From positions 1,984,001-2,048,000 of the forward strand of contig NC_007947.1 in assembly GCF_000013705.1 (NCBI RefSeq): a DNA stretch of 64,000 nucleotides, read 5' to 3'. The notes beneath the pieces are model-generated. The model saw nothing but the letters and a program-made list of their open reading frames with translations, ran no database searches and was not told the origin of the DNA. A program made the position numbers and the translations under genes. Below are positions 8,346 to 17,367 of the stretch, in pieces (position 1 is the first letter of the stretch; every line of letters begins with the position of its first letter). The DNA is from Methylobacillus flagellatus KT (lineage in GTDB: Bacteria; Pseudomonadota; Gammaproteobacteria; Burkholderiales; Methylophilaceae).

Positions 8346-9707
8346 TTAGAACATATAGCTGTAGCGCTCTACTTCCCACTGACTGATGCTCAGGTGGTAG
8401 GCATCCCACTCCTGGCTCTTGTAAGTAATGAACTCATCCCGCAGCTCCTTGCCGAGGGTTTTTTCCATCAACCCATCGGCAGCAAAGCAGGCAACGGCCT
8501 CCTGCAAGGTTTGCGGCAGAAAGTGGATACCACGCTTCTCCCGCTCTTCATCGTTGATGGCGTAGAGATTGTCCTCATTGGGCGCCCCTGGGTCGAGCTT
8601 CTCGCGAATGCCCTCCAGGCCTGCAGCCAGCACCAGCGCAGCAGCCAGGTAAGGATTGACCGCGCCATCGGCATTGCGTGATTCACAACGTCCCCCACCC
8701 TGCGGCACCCGCACGGAATTGGTCCGGTTATTGGAACCATACGAATTGAATACCGGTGCCCAGCTGAAATAGCTCATTGCCCCACGACGCACCAAGCGCT
8801 TATAGCTGTTGACCGTAGGCGCGAATACAGCGCATAGCGCTGCTCCATGCTTGAGGATGCCTGCAATGAAGTGATAACCGAGCGGGGTCAAGCCCAGGCC
8901 GCGTGGATCATCCTTGGGATCGCAGGCGAACAGGTTCTTGCCAGTGTCCAGATCGTACAAGGACATGTTGAAATGCGCGCCGGTTCCGGTCTTGTCCGCA
9001 AACGGCTTGGGCATCATGGTCGCCAACAGGCCTTCTTCCTTGGCGTAATGCTTGGCCATGTAGCGGAAGAAGGTAAAGCGATCGCACATGGTGAGCACAT
9101 CACTGTAGTTGAAGTCGAACTCGAACTGGCTGTTGCCGTCTTCATGGTCAAAGGAGTACAGATCCCAGCCCAGGCTGTTGATCGCGGTTGCCATCTTGTC
9201 CAGCCAGCCGAAATTGTCCATGAAGCCGCGCACGTCATAGCAAGGCTTGACCAATTTATCGTCGGGGTTGGGAATGGCGAGCTTGCCGTCGGCTTCCTGC
9301 TTCAACAGGTAGATCTCGCATTCAATCCCCAAATTCATGCCGAAGCCCATGGCCGCAGCCTGTGCCAGCACGTTCTTCAAAGCCACGCGCGTGTTCAGAG
9401 CATAAGGCTGGCCCTGAAAGCCGTTGTCTGCAGGCATCCAGGCCACTTTAGGCTCCCATGGCAATTGGATGATGTGGTCGAGATCGGGAATGGAGGTCAG
9501 CTCATCGTCGCTGGGTGCCTGGCCCAAGCCATCCAGTGCATAACCGGTATAGCGCTCGGAGCCGGCTGCCATCTGCGGCAAATGGTCGATCGGCACCACC
9601 TTGGCCTTGGGCACGCCGTGGATATCGACATAAGCACCGATGCAATACTTGATGCCTTTATCCTTCATTGCATTCTGGATGCTGGTTACTTCTGCGGGGG
9701 ATTTCAT
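8346..9707 (-). CDS. Type III glutamine synthetase / gamma-glutamylmethylamide synthetase-like ligase
   Basis: Glutamine-synthetase-fold ligase of 453 residues. Visible active-site blocks are [14 protein letters not shown] (substrate/beta-grasp region), [21 protein letters not shown], the [13 protein letters not shown] histidine loop, NSYKRL, and [21 protein letters not shown] with the phosphate-binding arginines. This class (GlnT/GMAS) is distinct from the main nitrogen-assimilating GlnA. Close relatives make glutamine or gamma-glutamylmethylamide from glutamate, ATP and ammonia or methylamine; a methylotroph could use either, and sequence alone does not decide. ATG at 9707 is favoured over a GTG at 9713 because AAGG sits eight bases before it. 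It lies between an ABC transporter operon and the NikR-like gene, all on one strand. Confidence 0.88.
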   Translation of the reverse strand: MKSPAEVTSIQNAMKDKGIKYCIGAYVDIHGVPKAKVVPIDHLPQMAAGSERYTGYALDGLGQAPSDDELTSIPDLDHIIQLPWEPKVAWMPADNGFQGQPYALNTRVALKNVLAQAAAMGFGMNLGIECEIYLLKQEADGKLAIPNPDDKLVKPCYDVRGFMDNFGWLDKMATAINSLGWDLYSFDHEDGNSQFEFDFNYSDVLTMCDRFTFFRYMAKHYAKEEGLLATMMPKPFADKTGTGAHFNMSLYDLDTGKNLFACDPKDDPRGLGLTPLGYHFIAGILKHGAALCAVFAPTVNSYKRLVRRGAMSYFSWAPVFNSYGSNNRTNSVRVPQGGGRCESRNADGAVNPYLAAALVLAAGLEGIREKLDPGAPNEDNLYAINDEEREKRGIHFLPQTLQEAVACFAADGLMEKTLGKELRDEFITYKSQEWDAYHLSISQWEVERYSYMF

Positions 9708-9755
9708 GATCACTACCTTTATAAAAAAACGACTGGGATAAAATTGTCACGCGGC

Positions 9756-9773
9756 CCCAGGCTCAAGCCTGGG
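9756..9773. repeat. Inverted repeat between the ABC ATPase gene and the ligase gene
   Basis: CCCAGGCT and AGCCTGGG form a perfect eight-base stem around a two-base loop, 69 bases after the ATPase stop on the minus strand. No T-run follows directly, so it is not a standard intrinsic terminator. It could stabilise the upstream transcript or act as a weak attenuator. Confidence 0.5.
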
Positions 9774-9841
9774 CCTCGTCATCAATGGGGTATCAGTGGC
9801 GGCGTCTGGCGCCCTCGATAAATGCAACATGCTCGCCATAT

Positions 9842-10756
9842 TCATTCCACGTTATCGTTGACGTTCACCAGCCTGATCATATGAGGATGGACGAGCTGTT
9901 CAGCCTCTGACTGCGGCGGGTGAATCAAGGCTTCCAGCCTGGCCTTGGTCGCAATAAATTCGGGACTGTTGAACTGCTCTGCCGAACGGGGACGCGGCAC
10001 CGGCACCTCGATCAGTTCCTGTACCTCGCCTGGATGCGCCTTCAGGACCAGGATGCGATCGGCGAGGTGAATCGCCTCATCCAGGTCGTGCGTGATGAAG
10101 AGGATGGTGATGTCAATGTTGCGCCAGATGTCGATCAGGTGCGACTGCATGCGGGCACGGGTTTGGGCATCCAGCGCCCCGAATGGCTCATCCATTAACA
10201 GGATGCGCGGCTGGTTTACCAGTGCCCTGGCAATCGCCACACGCTGTTTCATGCCTCCAGAAAGTTCATGAGGATAGGCATCGGCAAACTTCTCCAGCCC
10301 GACCAGTTCCAGCCACATATCTACTTCGCGAGCGGCTTCCGAGCGCGAAACATTGTTCATTTCAAGCCCGAACATGACATTGCTCTTGACGGTGCGCCAC
10401 GGGAACAAGGTATATCCCTGGAACACCATGCCTCTGTCGCGGCCCGGCCCGTTGACCGGCTTGCCGTCGACCAGCACCTGGCCGCTGCTGTAGCTCTCCA
10501 GCCCTGCGAGGATGCGGATCAACGTAGACTTGCCGCAGCCCGAGGGACCGATCACACACACGAACTCTCGCCTGTGGGTTTTAAAACTTACATCCTTGAG
10601 CGCCAGGGTCTTGCCCTTACTGCCTTCATAGATTTTATGCAGTCCCCGCACCTCCAGGACCACTTCGCGTTGCTTCAATCTCTCAAAGCGCGACTTCACG
10701 GCCGGCTGTTGATCTAGGTAGCTAGGCAGGCTATCTTGCTGAATGTGTTGGCTCAT
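9842..10756 (-). CDS. ABC transporter ATP-binding protein, NitT/TauT (SsuB/TauB) type
   Basis: Cytoplasmic ATPase of 304 residues. Walker A is [11 protein letters not shown] (about residues 93-103), the Q-loop [10 protein letters not shown], the ABC signature [15 protein letters not shown], Walker [14 protein letters not shown], and the H-loop FITHDLDEA. It is about 45 residues longer than the shortest SsuB/TauB proteins owing to an N-terminal extension and a C-terminal tail of about 55 residues. It follows the permease gene after four bases. Such systems move sulfonates, nitrate, thiamine precursors, guanidine-like or other small compounds. Confidence 0.93.
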   Translation of the reverse strand: MSQHIQQDSLPSYLDQQPAVKSRFERLKQREVVLEVRGLHKIYEGSKGKTLALKDVSFKTHRREFVCVIGPSGCGKSTLIRILAGLESYSSGQVLVDGKPVNGPGRDRGMVFQGYTLFPWRTVKSNVMFGLEMNNVSRSEAAREVDMWLELVGLEKFADAYPHELSGGMKQRVAIARALVNQPRILLMDEPFGALDAQTRARMQSHLIDIWRNIDITILFITHDLDEAIHLADRILVLKAHPGEVQELIEVPVPRPRSAEQFNSPEFIATKARLEALIHPPQSEAEQLVHPHMIRLVNVNDNVE

Positions 10757-10760
10757 TCGC

Positions 10761-11726
10761 TTACTCCTTGTTTGCTGGCTTGTCCCAGGGGAACAAGCGC
10801 TTGCCCAGCCAGGCCAACAACATGTCCGTGCTGAGCCCGATTACGCCTATGATGAAAATGGCGGCATATACATTATCAAAATGTTCATAGCGCGCTTGCT
10901 GGGTAATGAACCAAGTAATGCCCGACGAGGTGCCGATCAGCTCGGCCACGATGAGGTAAGTCCAGGCCCAGCCGAGCAGGATGCGCTGGTCACGATATAA
11001 CTGTGGCAAGACGCCCGGAATCACCACGTGCCGCAACAGCTTCCAGCGGCTGGTCCCCAGTGTCATGGCGGCTTCCAGCAACGCATAGTCCAACTGGCGT
11101 GTGGTATTGGAGATGATCAGCACTTGCTGGAAGAAGGTACCGATGACAATGATGGCAATTTTGGGCCCTTCGTAGATACCGAGCACCGCAACTGCCAAGG
11201 CCCCAAAAGCGGGTGCGGGCAAGTAGCGGAAAAACTCGATGAACGGCAAGCACAACCGGCCTGCGACACTCCAAGTTCCCGCCAATATGCCCAGCGGTAC
11301 ACCTACCAGCGACGAAATCAAAAATGCATAGGCAATCAACTGAATGCTCTGCCACAGGCTCTGGTGTAGCCACAGGCCATCGCGCTGGACAGGCGGGGTA
11401 GTGAAAGCGCTATACAGCGCTTCGATCACCTGATGCGGCGGCGGCAGGTAGATAGGGTTGGCAGGCTCGCCAAGCGGCAACTCCTTGCCCGCTTGCTGCA
11501 TCGCCAGCACCTCCTGGTGGAATACCTGCTTCTTCACCAGCATATCGACCTGGAAATAATCCACGTCCCCGGGCGCAGCTATCTTCACCATCGGGTGCCA
11601 AATGACGGGCACATAGCTGACCACGGCCCAAACCAGCAGCGGCAGCAGGAAGGAAGCAATCGTCAGCAGCCTGCGCCGCCGTGGCGACAGCTCCTGCCTG
11701 ACTGCGAACCAGCTTGACAAACCCAT
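10761..11726 (-). CDS. ABC transporter permease, NitT/TauT (SsuC/TauC) type
   Basis: Membrane permease of 321 residues, roughly 60 longer than SsuC or TauC. The extra length is an N-terminal periplasmic loop between the first membrane helix (about residues 22-42) and the [14 protein letters not shown] motif that normally starts these proteins. The core has the EAA-type loop [24 protein letters not shown] at 11726 has GGAGG seven bases upstream and is preferred over an in-frame TTG at 11732. The binding-protein gene ends 20 bp upstream. The insertion resembles permeases that carry substrate-specific periplasmic additions, but I cannot name the solute. Confidence 0.9.
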   Translation of the reverse strand: MGLSSWFAVRQELSPRRRRLLTIASFLLPLLVWAVVSYVPVIWHPMVKIAAPGDVDYFQVDMLVKKQVFHQEVLAMQQAGKELPLGEPANPIYLPPPHQVIEALYSAFTTPPVQRDGLWLHQSLWQSIQLIAYAFLISSLVGVPLGILAGTWSVAGRLCLPFIEFFRYLPAPAFGALAVAVLGIYEGPKIAIIVIGTFFQQVLIISNTTRQLDYALLEAAMTLGTSRWKLLRHVVIPGVLPQLYRDQRILLGWAWTYLIVAELIGTSSGITWFITQQARYEHFDNVYAAIFIIGVIGLSTDMLLAWLGKRLFPWDKPANKE

Positions 11727-11746
11727 GACCAATCCTCCCGCGCCTA

Positions 11747-12739
11747 TTACTGGTTGACCAGGGTCGGATCGATCGCACGCTCAATATCTTGGGGCTTCTT
11801 GTAAATGCCTGATTTGACGTTGAAATCATCTACGATCTTGGAAGAACCATACAGGGACTTGAAACCTTCTCCCTTCACCATGACGGCCTTGCTCTCTTCC
11901 AGCGTCAACAGCCGGGTTCCCTTGAGCAAAGGCATATAAGCCTCGGGCTTGAGGCCAACACGGGCAGCCATGATCTTGACCGCATCCGGCTGCGTCTTGG
12001 GATCATTAATGTAGCTCACGACCCGGTCCCATACCTTGACCACCTTTTCCCAGTCGGCACGGCGAGCGGACAAGCTGACGGGGTTGACGGTCAACACGTC
12101 GTAAATCAGCCCGGGCTCATCGGCAGAGGTATAAATAGGCCTGGCGCCCGGGACGCGCTTCATGGCCTCCCCTGAATTGGGCTGCCATGCACCGATGGCA
12201 TCCAAATCACCGGAAGCCAGCGCCTGTGGAGTTTCATTGGTCAGTGTATTGACCAGGGTGACGTCGCTTTCCTTGAGCCCGGCTTTTTCCAGGCCGTTGA
12301 GCAATAGCAAGTGGATGACAAAGCCGGTTTCCAGCCCGATTTTCTTGCCCTTGAGCTCGGCCAGGCTCTTGATGCCAGGCTTGGCCACGATCATGTCATT
12401 GCCATTGGAGTAATCCGTGACAATGATCATCACATTCTTGGCGCCGCTGGCACCCGTCACCAGCGCGTCGCCGTTGGTCACGGTTACCGCGTCGATCTTG
12501 CCCGCAGTGAAGGCATTCATTGAAGCAGAATAATCAAACCAGTCGAATTTCACATCAACGCCGGCTTCCTTGAACCAGCCTTTCTCGACCGCCACCTGCC
12601 AGGCTACCCACCCCGGCCAATCACTATGCCCAATTCGCAGGGGAGCCGCTTCAGCAACTGCGGCAAATAAAAGACTGGCACCCAGCAAAGTAGCACCAAC
12701 GACCTGCTTTAACTTAGAAATATCGAATACAGCTGCCAC
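11747..12739 (-). CDS. ABC transporter substrate-binding protein, NMT1/SsuA-like
   Basis: Periplasmic solute-binding protein of 330 residues. The signal peptide runs to AVAEAA near residue 32, followed by the mature start [19 protein letters not shown], typical of nitrate/taurine/THI5-like binding proteins. The central motif [15 protein letters not shown] is the usual second-lobe signature. I chose GTG at 12739 because GGAGG lies five bases upstream; a TTG at 12751 would lie before that ribosome site. It is first in a minus-strand operon with its permease and ATPase. A sigma-54-like promoter and a NikR-style palindrome lie directly upstream, hinting at nitrogen control and repression by the NikR-like protein encoded downstream. 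Confidence 0.9.
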   Translation of the reverse strand: MAAVFDISKLKQVVGATLLGASLLFAAVAEAAPLRIGHSDWPGWVAWQVAVEKGWFKEAGVDVKFDWFDYSASMNAFTAGKIDAVTVTNGDALVTGASGAKNVMIIVTDYSNGNDMIVAKPGIKSLAELKGKKIGLETGFVIHLLLLNGLEKAGLKESDVTLVNTLTNETPQALASGDLDAIGAWQPNSGEAMKRVPGARPIYTSADEPGLIYDVLTVNPVSLSARRADWEKVVKVWDRVVSYINDPKTQPDAVKIMAARVGLKPEAYMPLLKGTRLLTLEESKAVMVKGEGFKSLYGSSKIVDDFNVKSGIYKKPQDIERAIDPTLVNQ

Positions 12740-12751
12740 GACAACCTCCAA

Positions 12752-12785
12752 TTAGTATTACTAAAAATAAAATCAGTAATACTAA
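12752..12785. promoter_or_regulatory. Perfect 11-bp palindrome, likely operator of the NikR-like protein
   Basis: TTAGTATTACT and AGTAATACTAA are exact reverse complements separated by 12 bases. Within them lies GTATTA-N16-TAATAC, which has exactly the half-site spacing of the E. coli NikR operator GTATGA-N16-TCATAC. It lies between the sigma-54-like -12 element and the ribosome site of the binding-protein gene, covering the expected transcription start, so a bound protein would repress. Assignment to the NikR-like gene is inference from spacing and proximity. Confidence 0.7.
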
Positions 12786-12801
12786 AGCAGGTTATGTGCC
12801 A
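12786..12801 (-). promoter_or_regulatory. Sigma-54 (RpoN)-type promoter of the ABC transporter operon
   Basis: The minus strand reads TGGCACATAACCTGCT, that is TGGCAC-N5-CTGCT, with GG and GC separated by the required ten bases. It differs from TGGCAC-N5-TTGCW at one position. Transcription would start near 12775, inside the palindrome and about 36 bases before the GTG start codon. This points to control by RpoN with an NtrC-like activator, in keeping with a nitrogen source. Confidence 0.65.
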
Positions 12802-13088
12802 ATCTTGAAAATAAAAAATAATCAATAAAAATCAATGCAATAATAAAAAATTCTCAACTACACCCAAGATACAGTGTTCTGGAGACGCGCCAATTGAGTG
12901 CTTAGGCACCTAATTGAACATGCCATCACGCACCAATCTAAGGATGCCTCGCAAAAAACTGGCCAACCCACCACGGGGAAAGTGAGCATGCAACATCACA
13001 ACCATTACCAGGAGACGGGGATGACGATCAATTCGTCAGGATTGCGGGAGGGTTACTGGAGCAGGATGACGATGACAAGATGGCTGGG
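12802..13088. other. Upstream region of the ABC operon, no gene seen
   Basis: AT-rich up to about 12855 on the distal side of the sigma-54-like promoter, which is where an enhancer-binding activator would sit. I looked for NtrC-like dyads (TGCACCA-N5-TGGTGCA) and found only the weak GCACCA half-site at about 12930. The remainder up to the ydbH-like stop holds no convincing open frame. Confidence 0.5.
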
Positions 13089-14954
13089 TTAATCGATCAC
13101 CGGCTTGGGGTTGTTTTCCGTCACATGCCGCAGGCGCGCGAGGAGATCGCTCCATCCCACGTGGTGGTTATAGCCCATCACGGTGATGGCCGGGATGCCG
13201 CTGCCCTCGACGATCACATAGCCTTGCGGGGTATTTTCCACACCGCCCATCTGGCAGATGTCGTTGCGCAGCTGGCAATGCCAGCCTATGCGTTTATAGT
13301 TGAACTCACTGAAGAAGCGCAGCAAGCTGCGCTGTATCGCTGCCGCAGCCCCTGCGCCGCCCAGCGCAGTAATATTCTCCACCGCACGCTGGGAAATCTT
13401 CTTGCGATAACTGCCGGGGCTGCTATAAAGACGGGCATCGAAACCCACAGGCTGCCAGTTGGACAGCTCCAGGCCACGTACATCGCCATCCAGCTTGCCC
13501 TCGATCGCCCCGAACGAGAAAGTGCGCGTGATATCGCCCAGGTCCAGCTGGCGCACCTCCAGGTCGGCATGCAGCCTCGAGGCTGCCTCCAGCGGCGTCT
13601 GCATGTGGAGATTGCGCACGACCACATTCCCATTGAACATCTGGAACAATAAATCGCCATTGGCCGTGAGACTGCCTGCGCTGTAGGTCACCATCGGGAT
13701 CGCCGCAGCCACCTTCCCCTCCATGCGCGGCCAGCCCAGTGCGTGGCTCAATGCCGGCATGGAGATCGGCACCAGGTTGGCCCGCAAGTGCCAGTGCCAA
13801 TGCCCGGCAGCACGCGTGGCGGAAACATCCGTCAGGCTAAGCGCACCGTCGAGGATAGGCAGGTAGAGTTGCGGCATGGTGACCGCATATCGGTTGAGGT
13901 CAGCCAGCACACTCGCCTCCCCCAGGGGAATCTTGAGGAAATGACCGCCGCCATAGGCGAGCTGGGCCACATGCGACTCGTCATAGGACCATGGAATACG
14001 ACTGTTGAGCCCGTGCAGCGCGAAACGGCCATCCAAGTCTTCAAGATCGACATCGTTGAGCACAAGCAACGCAGAGACGGGATCGCCTTGGCGCATCTCG
14101 AACCTCACGCTGGCCTGGCCGGCGATATCGAGCTTGTTCAAGGCACTGTCCACCAGTAAAGGCTGCAATAACAAGGAATAAAACGCGGACAGTTCCAATC
14201 GGTCTGCGTCCAGGAACAAATCCTTCAGGCTCCCTGCCTTCCAGCGTGCGCGCAGCGCAGCCTTGCCCACCTTGGCGAGCGTGACATTGGCCGCCTCCAC
14301 CGCCAGCTCATCCCCGGCATAATGCCCATTGGCCACCAGCTGATGTCCGCCCTCGGCAAAATACCAGGGTTGCCAAAACAGCTCGCCACCCTGCCAATCC
14401 AGCATGGCCTGCCACTGCCAGCCATCGGCCTGCTGACGCAGGTCCAACACGACATCGGCGTTGAGCTTCTCCGCCGCCTGGGTCCCCGCCTGATTGCTGA
14501 ACGAAGCATCCCGCACACTGGCAACCACCTGGTATTGCGGAACATCCGCCTTGATCTGCTTGAACAAAAGATTGAAAGGTAGCCTTACATTGGCAGACCT
14601 GAACTCCCCACGCTCGCAACGCCACTCATCCGCAGCCGGATGCCCCGCCTGCGCACAGCCCAATGCCAGCGCCTGCCAATCAGCGTCCTCTTTCTGCCGC
14701 AGCTCTGCCTGTAAATCCATATGACCATCAAGCCCCAACTCAGCCTTGACCTTGCGCAAACTGACCGAGGGAGATACAACCGTGTCTGCCTCTATGCTGA
14801 TAGTGCTGATTGCCAAGGCAGGCGAAATCCATGCAAATATGCCGCAGGTCACCCAGACCAAGACAATGGGACGCCAATAGACAAACTTTGCATTCATTAA
14901 GCTATCCAATGGACGCAGCATGCTACGTCCGGCTTTGTTCAATATATGTATCAT
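13089..14954 (-). CDS. ydbH: YdbH-like AsmA-type intermembrane lipid-transfer protein
   Basis: Large envelope protein of 621 residues. An N-terminal hydrophobic segment after MNAKFVYWRPIVLV may be a signal anchor. The bulk is beta-rich and repetitive, as in AsmA/TamB/YdbH bridge proteins. The C-terminal third matches the YdbH family: FGAIEGKLDGDVRGLELSNW, KKISQRAVENITALGG, then a two-cysteine hairpin CQLRNDICQMGG and the ending YVIVEGSGIPAITVMGYN. The family forms a lipid conduit with YnbE and YdbL. ATG at 14954 sits at better distance from GGAGG than ATG at 14960. The partner genes are at 7001-7599 on the same strand, separated by the ABC/ligase/NikR-like block. Confidence 0.82.
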   Translation of the reverse strand: MIHILNKAGRSMLRPLDSLMNAKFVYWRPIVLVWVTCGIFAWISPALAISTISIEADTVVSPSVSLRKVKAELGLDGHMDLQAELRQKEDADWQALALGCAQAGHPAADEWRCERGEFRSANVRLPFNLLFKQIKADVPQYQVVASVRDASFSNQAGTQAAEKLNADVVLDLRQQADGWQWQAMLDWQGGELFWQPWYFAEGGHQLVANGHYAGDELAVEAANVTLAKVGKAALRARWKAGSLKDLFLDADRLELSAFYSLLLQPLLVDSALNKLDIAGQASVRFEMRQGDPVSALLVLNDVDLEDLDGRFALHGLNSRIPWSYDESHVAQLAYGGGHFLKIPLGEASVLADLNRYAVTMPQLYLPILDGALSLTDVSATRAAGHWHWHLRANLVPISMPALSHALGWPRMEGKVAAAIPMVTYSAGSLTANGDLLFQMFNGNVVVRNLHMQTPLEAASRLHADLEVRQLDLGDITRTFSFGAIEGKLDGDVRGLELSNWQPVGFDARLYSSPGSYRKKISQRAVENITALGGAGAAAAIQRSLLRFFSEFNYKRIGWHCQLRNDICQMGGVENTPQGYVIVEGSGIPAITVMGYNHHVGWSDLLARLRHVTENNPKPVID

Positions 14955-15567
14955 CGTCATGACCCTCCGCTACTTGCCCCTGCGTGTGTCTATCGGATAA
15001 CACCGAATTGGAAACACATACTGCCAGGCCCACGCCTGCGCCTCGCGCTGCGAAAGCGCTATAGACTCAACCTAAGCGGTTGTTTGGCCGCCACGACTTC
15101 AGAAGGCCACGGCAAGTCCTGCTGCAACACCTGCTGATATCAAGAACAGCAAAGCGGCCTTGATCGGGTTGTTTGTTGAAGCGGACACCTGCCGATTGAC
15201 AGCCAAGTCACTCATGAAAAAGCAATCTCATCAACCCCTCTCTCTGCAGGATGACGCTGGCCATGAAGGAAAATTTAGCGCTGAATCCAGTCCACATCGG
15301 CATCTTTCGCGGGAATTAAATCATGTCGCACACATATGGCAGCACCTACCCTGTCAAGCAATCATAGCAATGAGCCATCTTCATGATGGCTGCCTGGACA
15401 TGGCGACATTCCCAAAGCAAAGTGATCAGCCAAATCTTAGGCGGCCTAAACGATTATGTATAGCTTGGTGCCATTGAAATCATAGGAGGGCGCATCAAGT
15501 GAGATATTTCCCCATCTCATACGACGAGTCTATCTAAATATAATGTAGGCACAGTGGGGGTTTCTGC
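14955..15567. other. Non-coding or degraded stretch upstream of the ydbH-like gene
   Basis: About 600 bases without a convincing gene. It must contain the ydbH promoter near 14960-15060. A seven-base-stem hairpin (AGCCATC/GATGGCT) lies at 15373-15391. An open frame at 15160-15477 has no family likeness and compositionally looks accidental. The stretch borders a pseudogene and an integron site, so it is probably eroded accessory DNA. Confidence 0.45.
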
Positions 15568-15936
15568 ATGACCAAGTCGTTGAAGTTCGCCGCAGGGCGA
15601 AATATTGCAATGAAGACTCGGCCTCATGCCTACGATGACACGGTACGCTTCTACCGTGATGTGATTGGCTTTCGCCGGATTCTAGAATATCAACCGGCAG
15701 TGGCCTTTGAGTTTGGAGGCAATCACCCCACCTTTGGATAGATCGTATGCCGGGCTTGAGTCAAGCTGAAACTTGGCTTGAAGTACGTACCAATGATTTG
15801 GCCGCTGCGAAGGCTCATCTGGCATCTGCACAGGTAGTGCGCTGACGAGATAGAGCCTTTGCCAGACGGTTTCAATGTGCTCTGGATAGCTGGTCCTGCG
15901 TCTATTGTTCACCTAGTGCGCCAAGAAGAAGAATAA
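15568..15936 (+). pseudogene. Frameshifted VOC/glyoxalase-family gene (cassette-like)
   Basis: The first frame starts at ATG 15568 after a GGGGG ribosome site and encodes NIAMKTRPHAYDDTVRFYRD and FEFGGNHP, then hits TAG at 15739. The similarity continues in another frame (LWIDRMPGLSQAETWLEVR) to about 15842, and then returns to the first frame (DEIEPLPDGFNVLWIAG, then VHLVRQEEE) ending at TAA 15936. Two compensating single-base shifts therefore break a vicinal-oxygen-chelate domain protein of about 122 residues. An integron attC site begins 13 bases after the stop, so this looks like a decayed gene cassette. Confidence 0.8.
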
Positions 15937-15949
15937 TGCGGTGGGTCCC

Positions 15950-16007
15950 ACCTGACAATTCATTGAAGCAAACGCCTCTTCGCGGCGCAGCTTAATTCAG
16001 GTTGGAG
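15950..16007 (+). repeat. Integron attC recombination site (59-base element)
   Basis: The 58 bases have attC architecture. An R''-like box ACCTGAC is followed by AATTC and the L'' arm ATTGAAGC. Next come the imperfect hairpin arms ACGCC and GGCGC around TCTTCGC, then the L' arm GCTTAAT, a short spacer and an R'-like GTTGGAG. The L arms pair except for one extra G, the extrahelical base typical of attC. From memory it closely resembles cassette sites such as that of aadA (AATTCATTCAAGCC). The R boxes deviate from RYYYAAC/GTTRRRY by one base each, so recombination activity may be reduced. Confidence 0.75.
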
Positions 16008-16070
16008 CTATAGGAAAGTCGTCAGTCAATCCGAGAATTCGTTACGGTGACGGGAGAGCTGCGCTCCTCG

Positions 16071-16214
16071 ATGTGGAAGGTACTGTGGTCGGTGGTGTTG
16101 TCTTCATTCTTAACTTTGCAACACCAACCCGACCCCGAAATCAACACTCTCCGGTACGTAGGCCAGGAAGATCAACGCCGCTTGCTCGCATTGCGGGTAG
16201 CATTTATGCGCTGA
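16071..16214 (+). CDS. Possible small hydrophobic protein after the attC site
   Basis: A 47-codon frame from ATG 16071 to TGA 16214 encodes a hydrophobic start (MWKVLWSVVLSSFLTL) and a charged tail containing DPEINTLRYVGQEDQRRLL. No ribosome site stands out, and the frame is also open further upstream. It starts 63 bases after the attC, where the next cassette gene would begin. I recognise no family; it may be a remnant. Confidence 0.3.
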   Translation: MWKVLWSVVLSSFLTLQHQPDPEINTLRYVGQEDQRRLLALRVAFMR

Positions 16215-16426
16215 AAATACGTGAGTCTATGGTACTGAATGCCGGACGCTTCCTCTCCGATATAGCCAAGCCGGCATTTCTACAGATAGCTATAGTTCTA
16301 CTGTAACTGCGATACCGATACGGATTATTCCCTCGTTGCTCGTGTAGCGCCTTTCTTCAATCTCTTCAGGCCGATCTTGAATAACACTCACAACGTGGGC
16401 ACGAGGGCATCGCTACATCAATGCGA
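16215..16426. other. Degraded spacer before cysM, no gene seen
   Basis: I see neither a second attC site nor an intact reading frame here. The stretch most likely belongs to the same eroded accessory patch as the VOC pseudogene. Confidence 0.4.
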
Positions 16427-17314
16427 TTAAGATGGAAACACGCCGGTGGAAAGATACCGATCACCCCGATCACACACAATCGTCACGATCACGGCATTCT
16501 CCACACGCTTTGAGAGTTGCAATGCCGCATACAAGGCGCCGCCAGAGGAAATGCCGGCAAAGATGCCTTCTTCCTGCGCCAGCCTGCGCGTGGTTTTTTC
16601 CGCATTTTCCTGGTTGACGTACACCAGCTCGTCGATGCGCTTGGCATCATAAATTTTGGGCAGGTATTCTTCTGGCCATTTGCGGATGCCAGGAATCTGC
16701 GCGCCTTCTTCAGGCTGCACGCCGACGATGCGGATATCGCGGTTCTGCTCCTTGAGGTAGCGCGAGGTACCCATGATGGTGCCAGTCGTCCCCATGCTGG
16801 AGACGAAATGCGTGATCTTGCCTGCTGTGTCGCGCCAGATTTCCGGGCCAGTGCCTTCGTAATGCGCCAGCGGGTTGTCCTGGTTGGCGAACTGGTCAAG
16901 CACGATGCCCTCACCCTCCGCCTGCAGCTTGGTCGCCACGTCGCGCGCCAGTTCCATGCCGCCGTCGCGTGGCGTCAAGACTAGTTCGGCGCCGTAGGCC
17001 TTCATGCTTTGGCGGCGCTCCACGCTCTGGTTGTCCGGCATGACCAGCACCATTTTGTAACCACGCATCGCCGCCACCATGGCCAGTGCGATCCCGGTAT
17101 TGCCGGACGTGGCCTCGATCAGGGTATCGCCGGGCTTGATGTCGCCGCGCGCTTCCGCGCGCTTGATCATGGAAAGCGCTGGCCGATCCTTGACCGAACC
17201 TGCCGGGTTGTTGCCTTCGAGCTTGAGCAAGATGGTGTTGCTGGTCTTGCCCGCCATGCGCTGCAGCTTGACCAGTGGGGTGTTGCCTACGAAATCATCC
17301 AGGGTTTTGTACAT
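16427..17314 (-). CDS. cysM: Cysteine synthase B (O-acetylserine sulfhydrylase)
   Basis: PLP enzyme of 295 residues that makes cysteine from O-acetylserine and sulfide or thiosulfate. The PLP lysine is K42 in GSVKDRP, the substrate loop is EATSGNTGIAL, and the phosphate cup is SSMGTTGTIMG. EYLPKIYD and the C-terminal CDRGDRYLSTGVF favour CysM over CysK. Length equals that of CysM proteins. The dsbB gene ends 54 bp upstream on the same strand. The 3' flank is the degraded cassette patch. Confidence 0.95.
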   Translation of the reverse strand: MYKTLDDFVGNTPLVKLQRMAGKTSNTILLKLEGNNPAGSVKDRPALSMIKRAEARGDIKPGDTLIEATSGNTGIALAMVAAMRGYKMVLVMPDNQSVERRQSMKAYGAELVLTPRDGGMELARDVATKLQAEGEGIVLDQFANQDNPLAHYEGTGPEIWRDTAGKITHFVSSMGTTGTIMGTSRYLKEQNRDIRIVGVQPEEGAQIPGIRKWPEEYLPKIYDAKRIDELVYVNQENAEKTTRRLAQEEGIFAGISSGGALYAALQLSKRVENAVIVTIVCDRGDRYLSTGVFPS

Positions 17315-17367
17315 GTGGTTTCAATCAGTTGCTGGGCATGCCTGGCTGGCCTGCCCGGAATTCCAAA

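Noticed and set aside
12900..12950. Possible NtrC-binding dyad upstream of the sigma-54-like promoter
   Set aside because: Only one half-site (GCACCA) fits; the second arm does not match the consensus at the right spacing.
12898..13092. 64-codon frame in the gap before the ydbH-like gene
   Set aside because: Overlaps the 3' end of the ydbH-like gene and has no recognisable domain.
15160..15477. 105-codon open frame upstream of the VOC pseudogene
   Set aside because: No family likeness, no ribosome site and irregular composition; it lies in a stretch that looks degraded.
16071..16306. 77-codon frame starting two bases later (16073) than the small ORF
   Set aside because: The alternative frame from 16071 gives a more protein-like C-terminus; the two overlap and both are weak.
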